The translations under genes and the position numbers were made by a program. Below the pieces are notes generated by a model. It did not search any database. It was not told the DNA's origin and saw only the letters and a list, made by a program, of their open reading frames with translations. Of a DNA stretch of 64,000 nt, positions 55,582 through 64,000 are shown in pieces. This DNA comes from Batillaria attramentaria (lineage: Eukaryota > Mollusca > Gastropoda > Batillariidae): assembly GCA_018292915.2 (NCBI GenBank), contig JACVVK020000055.1, forward strand, positions 62,501 to 126,500, read 5' to 3'. How positions within the stretch are numbered: the stretch's first letter is position 1; every line of letters starts with the position of its first letter.

Positions 55582-58500
55582 CCCAACTGTTAGTAACTGA
55601 ATCCTCGGCGGGGAAGGTCCGCCAAAAGATTGCTGCTTCACTGAATGCAAAACAATTATTGCAGTTCAACAGGTCCGACTGTGACTTCCACACAATGACT
55701 TTTGCTCCAGGACAGTGCGATAAACTAAACGGAATAAAGATGTTGCCCTCGTGCAACTTGAGTACTACAACGAGGAAAAATAAACGCCGCAGATTTCTGG
55801 AACCGCATGAAGCGAAATCTGCGAGTGACTGATCACAGACTCGTCGGAACCTGCACTGAGCTTTGTAGCAGCCTCCTCTCATGGTGGAGTGCTGCAGCAG
55901 GATTTTTCAGAAATCATTTCTCGAGAAACCCAAGCTGAACCGCAGCTGCCACATGATTCATGTGGAAAAAACTGATAACCGACTTCCAGACTTACCGCTT
56001 GTGACGTTAGAAATAATTACGTGCTCCAAACGGGGAGTAGTCAAAATGGGCTCGAATGTTTTCGGTGCTACTGTACGGCTCTAAAACCATGTCGACGATG
56101 ACGTGACGTATGCTTGAAATATGCACACCGCGTCCTTTACTGTACACTACTCAGAAAAAGTCAAAGACCACTAGTCAAAAGTGCATAACTCAGCAAAAAA
56201 TCATCCAAACTGTCTGAAATCTATATAAAATTTAGCTTAATCATGTGGCTTTGATATCCTCAAAATTCACGGATTTTCGTCCATGGACTCTTGAAAGGCG
56301 ATTATTCAAAGACGACTGGGTGGAATCTTCACATGATACTTCCCGCAAATAAACTAAGTTCAGTTCAGTGACGTCCACAGAGCCACCCAGAGTCTTCAGC
56401 ACACCCTGGGGTATGTCCTGCAACTGCAGCTGCAGCAGCAACACCACCTCAGTGTTAGAGACATCCCTTATAAAGTCTTTTCTCTGACACAACCATCAGA
56501 TCTCCCGACTTTCATGCGGCCGTTGTGAGGTTCAGACTGAAGCTGGACTCTTCAGACAGTGTACATCTCCTCAGTGTCAACTTCTGCTGCCTGACCCACC
56601 AAACACTGATGAGGTCTTCCGGCACCAGGTGAGTCGAGCGGCCGCGTCACTGAGTCCGACGTCTCCAGTCAGTGCACCAAAAGGCGACGGAACTTGACCT
56701 TCACGTCGTGTAAAGGTCTGATTGGGTATGCTGGCGTTGGTGACCACCGAAGCTGCCTGTCGGTGTGGGTTTTAGTGGTTACTGTTGTTCTCAGAGCTTG
56801 GAGGGAAATGAAAATGTCCTCCCTGGCTGTCACGGTAGTCGTTTTTAGCCGAAGTGGCCGGTATGATGGCGGAGACTCCTTGACACTTCCGGTTGTCAGG
56901 AAATGCTCTCGTGGCCTAATTATGACTGACTTGGACACAGTTCATCTCGAAACATCTTCACGGGAAGCTACGCATTCCGGCCTGAAGCCACACAAACGCT
57001 CCCCCTATATCTTGCACGATTCACGACTCAGCTGACAGGCCTGATGTTGCCAAAGTTGGCCACCATACCAGCTTGTAAACTGAGGCATGTCATGAGCAGC
57101 AGACATCAAAGTCAAGCATTCATTCTTCCCCATGCATATCACATTATGTCAAAACTGACACGCCGTGGTGCGTTTGCGGAGGGGTTAATTTTGAGTGATT
57201 GAATTTTGGGCATGTTGCTGAATCTGTAAGTCTTCGGAACGGTGTACCGGAAGTGGAAGATTTTTGGCTTTCACAGCGTCATGTACGTGACGTCACTGTG
57301 GAATTTGGTTCACCTGCCTCAACACGTTTATGAAATAAGTAACACGCAGAATTGAAGGTGATCCTTGGCCTTTTTTAAAAGTGTAATAGAGCTTTAGTCA
57401 AAGCCGTTGTCTCGCCGAAAAACGGCCCATTTCAGTCTTTCACACAGGAAACACTCGGTGCTTCTCAAATTTGACACTGGAAACACTCGGTGCCACTGTC
57501 TGGAAGCAATCTGTCCTGGTGGTGCTACTTTCGAAGCGGGGTAGCACCGTACACACTCACGTCCACTTTAACTACACCCCGCTCTCCTTCCCCCGACCTT
57601 ATGCGCTCAAGCTTCCTCGCTGCAAAACATCCTGGTTCTTCAGAAATTGTTGTTTATCCGGTGGATGTGACCCAGCTCCCGCGGGATACGTAGGGCACTT
57701 CATTTCAGGGGAGATAACTGTGGCATGTGTGTGTGTGTTTCGGCGCGTGCACGTAACATAGAGAGATCGAGAGAGAGAGAAAGAGAGAGGTTAAAATATG
57801 GCACTGCATTAGAATTTATAGACCTTCAGAATAATTGTTTCCGTCTTTTCTTTTTCTAACAGTAAAAATCAATATTACATGTAGGTCTTGGTGAATGTTG
57901 ATCTGCTGATCTTGAAAAAGTGTGTGGTGTATACATACGACAATCGACATTCAATTTTCCAGTCTTTAATTTCACTCCAAGTTTTACACGATTTGTTTCT
58001 GAGCGAGGTACATCAAGCGCCTATACGGATTTTTAGGTACAGAATCACAACTTGAACATATTTTCAGATACAAGCCTGTGCAGCTGTGTGTGCATGAACA
58101 GTGCCAGGAAACAGCATCAGCACAAGTGTCAGACTAGTTCATGCTGGGATTTAGTACAGATACACTGCTACATGTAAACATGTTTTGTTAATATATTTTC
58201 CCTTTTATACACGTATGTGTTTTAGCATTTGCACTAGCTAATGCAATAAAAAAAATAGATGCAAGAAAGAAAAGACCTTTTTACCCTTTAATTTAGAAAC
58301 CAAGCATAAAGTAATGGAAATTATAACTTAATGGCTCGGTGCAAGCGTAACTTACTCTTCAAATCTCATTTACGCATGCACTGAGGATGGTTTAATGTTT
58401 TGGACGCCTAAAAACCAAATATTCATGACAGTTCTAACGGGTGAAGTGACATTCATTGGGCATGTGATCAGCTGTTTAGTGCGTGATATTCATGTGTACT

Positions 58501-59046
58501 AGCTGAAGTCTTCTTGACGCAAGGACAAGTGAACTTGTTTGAACCATCTCTTATTTATGGTAAATTTTAACGGCAGTAGGGATGGTCACTGGCTGACGAG
58601 TTGCTTTCATTTTTTCTCCACTTTACGAAAATGTGAAGTAATTAATAATACAAGTACAGTACATATATATGGAAATCAAACCTAAATCATATTGTTTACT
58701 AAAGAAAAAAAAATGAGAAAAAATTTTTAAAAATCTTTTGTTGATAAAGCCGACAGCTCCAAAGAAAGTCACAAGTGTGGCTCACCAAAGAATGATAAAT
58801 CATCAGTACCATCATGAATGATAAAGAACCAGTGCCTTTCAAAGAGCATTTCCCCGCAACCTGAAATCAATGTTTTTATACAAACCACACGTAGACACTC
58901 TCACACACAAACACACAGTGCCACACACTAACACAAACTCTCTCACACAAACACACGCTCTGTCACGCTCACACAGACATACTACAGGTGCTACAGTGCC
59001 ATTATGATTAACACTGATGGACAGCCCAAATTATTACTCAAAAATG
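55582..59046. other. Intergenic stretch between two minus-strand genes
   Basis: It should contain the Ig/C1q promoter and 5' UTR and the 3' UTR of the ankyrin/SOCS gene. I could not mark a TATA box or poly(A) signal. A frame at 56241-56492 (minus) is the only protein-like stretch, without a recognisable domain. A duplicated ggaaacactcggtg occurs at 57447 and 57479, and a GA run lies near 57770. Confidence 0.45.
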
Positions 59047-62000
59047 TCAACTCGTGCAGCTCTCATCAATGACCTCAAAGCAATCCTTGAGCAGCAGAAT
59101 ATCCTTCAGGAAGGTTGGCAGTGGCAGAGCCGCTATCCTCCCAACGATGCTGCGTCCATTGCTGACTGCACCTAGGTGTTTTCGCACACGCAGACAAGAC
59201 AGTGAACGCAGTGACCTGGGGTTGGACACATGGTGACGCAGCCAGGAGTAGAGAGGTCCGTTGTGCATGACGCGGATGTTGCGGGGATAGTGGGACAGGA
59301 TTTCTGGAGTGAAGTGGACGCCAGCCAGGAGCAGGAGCTTGAGAGTGCGCTCTCGATTGTTGAAGATGGCCCAGTAGATTGCAGATGTGTTGCTGAAACA
59401 AACAAAAAAAGACTTTAGATAAAGATAACAAAAAATTCTACTGATTCAGTGACTGGTTTACTCTGCAGTTCTGATCTATGCAGACACATGCACTCCCATG
59501 GGAAAAAAAATGCTGAAAACTAACTATCATCAAAATATTAGATTCTCTAAGTCTGATTATTGCAAGTACAGTGCACAGACTTTTTCCCCTCCAAAAGATT
59601 TATTAACGCACTTTCAACTGTCTAATAAAGAGATGGATGAAAGAACTGTGCGTGTGAAAGAGCAAAATTCTCCTATCATCATTAAGTGGTATGCTTGGAT
59701 ATTTTGTCTTTTGTGGCAGCAAGAGTAAATGAGAACTACCATAAATGAACACAGTGAAATTTACTCTTATCAGCCCATGCTGGTATGAACATGCACGGTA
59801 CAACAAACAAACAAGAAATACATTTTATCACGTTTTGCAATAAGAAAACCTTGCTCACTTATCATCAACAAGGTCGAGTGCAGCTCCATGCTGTATCAGA
59901 ACCCGGGCGTTGCTCTCGCAGCCAAAGTACACGCTGGCCAGTAGCGGAGTTTCCCGGAACCTGTCCCGCGCATTCATATCTGCTCCATTCTCCACCAGCA
60001 GACGGCACATCTCCGGCATGTCCAGTCGTGACACCAGGATCAGAGGGCTGTTGCCAAAGGCGTTGATGTGGTTTATGTCACAGTTGAGCTCCAGCGCCTT
60101 GTTGACAAGGGTCATGTTTTGACTTAGCACAGCCGCATGAAAAAAGTTCCCATGTGTACACTGAAAGTTGGAGCCTGCACCTGCCTTTAAGAGGTAGTTA
60201 ACGATCTGTACATTGCCGCTGAATACAGCCATGAAAAGTGGTGTAGAGCCGTCGATGGTACGCTGGTTCAAGAAACAGGTTCTCCTCCACAACAGTTTTT
60301 CTTCCAGCCATCTGCTGTGGGTTTGGCTGGGACTCTCATCTTCTAGGATTTCTTTGATAATCTGTTCATAATCTTCTCCAGTCAGACTAGGCAAGTATGA
60401 AGAAAAATCCTTCCACAGATGATCATCACACCCTTTTGCTCCAAATTCATCCTGAAAGACAGGCTCTGCTTCAGCCGTGGATGCAGATGCCCCCAGAACT
60501 GGTGAATCACCAGCAGCTGAAGAGGTGCTGTTTAAATCAACCAGTACACCAGAGTCATCTACTGCCAGTACTGAGACCTGCTCAACAACAGGTTTCTCTG
60601 AGTCATTATTCCGTGCTAGTTGCTCCTCATCCCTCCCTTCTGCTTGATATTCTGAGCACTGCCCACTTGACTGACAAGACTGTACATTCTCTGGCTGCAA
60701 AGGCTTCTTGTGGATGGCATGGTCAGATTGTGTCCTCGAAACTGCAGATTCAGCATCGTCTGACAAAGAAAGTCCTGATGAAGAGGCCTGAATCTGGTTG
60801 CTACCCATCGATGGCCTTTGTTCCACTGAGACGGCTGAACTGTTTGCCTCTCGTTCTTGGGCTTGTGGACTTTGGCTGCAACTTTCAATGGAAGCTGCTG
60901 AGGTAGAGGGACTAATATCAGTAGACTTGCAGCTTTCTTGTGACTCACTCTCACACACAACTTTACCTTGCTCTAAACTGTGCGTGTCGCGCAGACCAGT
61001 GTGTGAGACTGGAACCCCGACCGATCTGTACATATCACTGTTTCTGTGATCGAACGGTGTGTAGGTTGTGATGTTACTGCCCGGACCACGCCAGCTGGAG
61101 ATGCTAGTGGATGAAGAGGACCCTACAGCCACCTCGCTCCTTGTCCAGTACTCCCCCTCTCTCTCAAAGCATCCCATCTGATCATACAACGCAGCTGCCT
61201 TTGTGCGGCTGCTAGCAGTCCAATCAAAATCCAACAGAAGGGACATTTCCTTGGTCAACAACCGTGACCGTCTGGATGCTGGCACATCTGTTGATGTGTC
61301 AAGGATAGGATTACCTTCCTGCAGCAGTCTGTCAACCGAGAAACCTTTCTTTGGTCTCTGGACCGACATGCCGGCTGCCTTCTCTACTTCTTCTCCGATC
61401 AGCCCATCCTGGCTGCACACCTCTTCAACCAGAAATTTCACAAACTCGAAGTTCCCCTTGAAACAGGCAATGTGGAGTGGCGTGTAGATTCGCTGAAAGA
61501 AACTAATAATGGCCTTGCTGTTTGGGTGAGCACCTGCGCGGACCAGTCTTTTTGCGATCTCTGTTCCATTTGGTTGATCAAGTGTAAGTGCCAGTCCCAC
61601 TGGTGTGTGACCCTCTGCACTGGTTCTGTTCAGATCTGCTCTAAATTTGATCAAGATTTCCAGCATGGCAAAGTCGTCTTCTCTGATGGCAAGATGAATG
61701 GGTGATTCCAGGTTGTCACCATAGGCTTGGTTAACATCTTCACCATGCTCGAGAAGAAGCAGAGCAAGGTGGGTGTCCTTGCGGCCAATCGCGGTCATCA
61801 GTGGACAGTTGATTGTAAACAGTTCATTAGCTTGGGTTACAGCGGCCAGGATGCGTACATCAGCACCATGTTGGATCAGAATATTGGACACAGCGGGATT
61901 TTTATTCATGGCTAGCTGGATAGGAAAGAGATTACCACAACAAGTGCTGTTAACACGACCACCATGCTGCAAGAGCATTTCAACCAAGGACACCTCGTTC

Positions 62001-62491
62001 AGCAAAATAGCCAGGCCCAGAGCACTCATATCTTCCATGCCATCTGACATATTGACATCAGCTCCAAAGTCGAGAAACAGACCTAGAAGTTGTTCATCAT
62101 AAGTTGTGATAGCAGCCATGAGTGGAGTTTCAACTCCAGTTTTGTAGTTCAGGCTCTCTCCCCGTGCCAGCAAGTTGGACGCAATGCTGAACACGTCTGA
62201 TCGAAAGGATGATTTGAAAACCTTCACACTTTTCCAAACACACGACCTTGGTATTCCATCCTCCTTTATGTCTCTGAGAAAGGCCTGATACACTCTGACT
62301 AGTTTGTAGATCGGCTGCTTCACAACACATGCGCAAACTGGACTATGGCCTACAGTGCCTGACATTTGCCTCTTCATCTTGTCCTCAGGACTAAATTTAA
62401 TCTGTCTTTTCACCTCCTCAAATTTACGCTGAGAAATGTTTGAGCACAGCAGGCACCTATCCTCACTCTCTGGCTGCAGTGACTCTGCCAT
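59047..62491 (-). CDS. Ankyrin-repeat and SOCS-box (ASB-type) protein
   Basis: Probable substrate receptor of an Elongin B/C-Cullin 5 ubiquitin ligase (family role). Coding exons 62491-59859 and 59392-59047 join through a phase-2 intron to give 992 residues; the start is MAESLQPESEDRCLLC. About residues 110-360 form ankyrin repeats (VETPLMAAITTYDEQLLGLF and others). Residues about 370-730 are a Ser/Gln/Glu-rich disordered linker. About 740-905 hold further repeats (GSTPLFMAVFSGNVQIVNYL). The C-terminus, about 935-979, is a SOCS box: SLRSLSCLRVRKHLG (BC box) and ALPLPTFLKDILL (Cul5-type LPLP). At 992 residues it is longer than typical ASBs because of the linker. I cannot assign it to a vertebrate ASB number. 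A non-coding 5' exon is likely but was not placed. Confidence 0.88.
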
Positions 62492-63180
62492 TGTAACAGA
62501 AATTGATGTATCACCTGCTACAACAATTCCGATGAATTAAACTTTGTGCCGGTGGTTCACTGGGGAGATTCAGTTGCAACAGTATGTGGCACTGGTTGGG
62601 CTGTCCTGAATTTTAAGACATGCTCTCATTGTTTGAATCAGTGTTGCGTTTCTCGACCTGTGCTGACTTCACTATTTTCTCATGAAGGATTGTAACGGTG
62701 CTGCTTCCCTGTGGACAAAAGAAAAAATCTTGATCTAGATTAATTTGTAATCAACATTAACAATATTATCTACAGTCCCTTCTTAACAGGAAACATGAGC
62801 TGATGGCATGTGGCAGACATGTCTTCAGTATGCTCTCTCTTTCCCCACTGCAGATGTTAGCGTGTGCCCAAAATGGCAGCGCTCACACATAAGCTGCATA
62901 TGTGCATGACACCACACATGCATTGCCATTATCTGTATGTCATTTCCTCCCAAAACATTATTGTTCTTCAGTAAGTGTATGAAGTTATGGGCAGTGGCTA
63001 CTGCCCCCCCCCCCCTACCCCCCTCCCCCCCACCAACTTGGGCAAGTTCATTGCCCTCTCACTATTAGTATTACCCTGACCTGCACTTCTGGCCATTAGA
63101 ACTATTGTAGTTCGTGCCATACACACAAGTAAAGATCTACTGTACTCAGTTAGACACAAACACAGGAATGTGAGGTGCTT
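62492..63180. other. 5' flank of the ankyrin/SOCS gene
   Basis: Presumed promoter and 5' UTR region by position. Nothing specific is recognisable apart from a C-rich tract at 63005-63030. Confidence 0.35.
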
Positions 63181-63189
63181 ACCATCCCA

Positions 63190-63790
63190 CCAAAAAACAA
63201 GAAGCAAAGCCTTCAAGGCTCATGTGTGAATGACACTGAAATGGTGTAAAGTCCCGTTCTGGGGCAGGGTGTAAGCTGACGTGCATGACTGAACTAAAAA
63301 TAGATCTGATCTCCATACCACACTCCCCCTGTCATAAGATCCCACCAGTCTATTCAAGCGGCTAATGGCAAGGCTCAATAGAAGCTACTTGAAACTTGTA
63401 CTTCTTACATATGCCTACCTGCCTACTCCCCCCCCCCCCCCAAGTCTCCTCCACTTGGTGGAGTGACAGAAATCAGGGGCTCTAGATCTGGTACATGATA
63501 CAGTGTAATGACAGCGCAGCGGATCTACAGCTGGTTGGGGCTGTTGGAAACATAGATGTATATCCTTCTGACGACATACGCAACATTGTTTCCTACGTTT
63601 GCTACAAAGTGGGTTATGTGTGTCCCTGCGTTATCTATCGTCAACGTTTAAGGTTTTATTGTCATCACCACCCCCACGAACATAACCTTTTGGCAAGGTC
63701 ATTCAAATGGGTACGTTTGAAGAGCCCTTACCACTGTCTATCATCATGCCCATTTGGTGACCTTGGCTACTGTAACATTAGTCAAAATAC
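63190..63790 (-). repeat. Copy of the TCAAGGTCA dispersed repeat family
   Basis: The left end agcaaagccttcaaggctca matches 35150-35172. Further right, ggcaaggtcattcaaatggg with tacgtttgaagagcccttac and ggtgaccttggctactgtaac match 35455-35540 and, inverted, the array at 6930-6970. The middle of the interval diverges or is a separate sequence. Confidence 0.6.
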
Positions 63791-63960
63791 AAAGAAAATG
63801 ACAATATTACAATTTTCTAAAAAAATTTTGAGAGGAGTGGCGAAGCCACGACTGCAAAGAAAATGACAATATTACAATATTACAAAAAATACAAAGAAAA
63901 TGACAATATTACAATTTTCTAAAAAAATTTTGAGAGGAGTGGCGAAGCCACGACTGCGTA
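63782..63960. repeat. 102-bp tandem duplication
   Basis: caaagaaaatgacaatatta followed by caattttctaaaaaaatttt and gagaggagtggcgaagccac occurs at about 63789-63855 and again 102 bp later. The second copy runs on into gtagcgccgaaggcgcccta at the edge of the window. This looks like the end of a dispersed element whose terminus was locally duplicated. Confidence 0.85.
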
Positions 63961-64000
63961 GCGCCGAAGGCGCCCTACCTAGCGTGGTCCGGGGGCATGC

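Noticed and set aside
56241..56492. Minus-strand frame containing VSNTEVVLLLQLQLQDIPQG
   Set aside because: Looks somewhat protein-like, but has no recognisable domain, no clear splice partner and a compositionally odd Leu/Gln run; I left it uncalled.

Overview
The window is animal nuclear DNA: genes are split by GT-AG introns, intergenic space is full of GT/AC microsatellites, tRNA-derived SINEs and truncated LINEs, and the gene families are metazoan. An Ig-Ig-coiled coil-C1q lectin-like gene, CARD and SOCS-box genes and several mollusc-typical repeats point to a mollusc. My best guess is a marine caenogastropod of the periwinkle type; this is inference from gene families, not a species identification.

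Layout. 1-4421 (+): 3' part of a gene encoding a THAP domain followed by 14 C2H2 zinc fingers. 4.4-10.2 kb: a LINE 3' end, SINEs and an array of nuclear-receptor half-site-like repeats. 10.2-13.8 kb (-): a second C2H2 gene, convergent with and related to the first, sharing an unnamed module and the intron that splits it. 13.8-27.6 kb: mostly non-coding, with CpG-rich patches, microsatellites, a truncated non-LTR retrotransposon (RT core visible), a LINE 3' end and foldbacks. 27.7-29.85 kb (+): a small three-exon CARD protein. 31.3-36.85 kb: a 91-bp perfect inverted repeat carrying a hammerhead-like core, then a mosaic of inverted and direct repeats edged by TGTTGTTTCCAT, with a THAP-domain reading frame inside. 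37.2-44.9 kb (+): an uninterrupted 7.7-kb reading frame for a membrane-anchored protein of about 73 ankyrin repeats, built from a 588-residue unit repeated about 3.7 times. 47.7-51.0 kb: two minisatellites with periods divisible by three. 51.9-55.6 kb (-): a complete five-exon QREP-like gene (signal peptide, two Ig domains, coiled coil, C1q). 59.0-62.5 kb (-): a two-coding-exon, 992-residue ankyrin/SOCS-box protein. 63.2-64.0 kb: dispersed repeats.

How the genes may relate. CARD, Ig/C1q and SOCS-box/ankyrin proteins are all common in invertebrate immune repertoires, so this may be an immune-rich neighbourhood. No operon or shared pathway can be shown from sequence. The giant ankyrin gene beside a palindromic transposon mosaic, and the shared module of the two zinc-finger genes, are the least expected things here.
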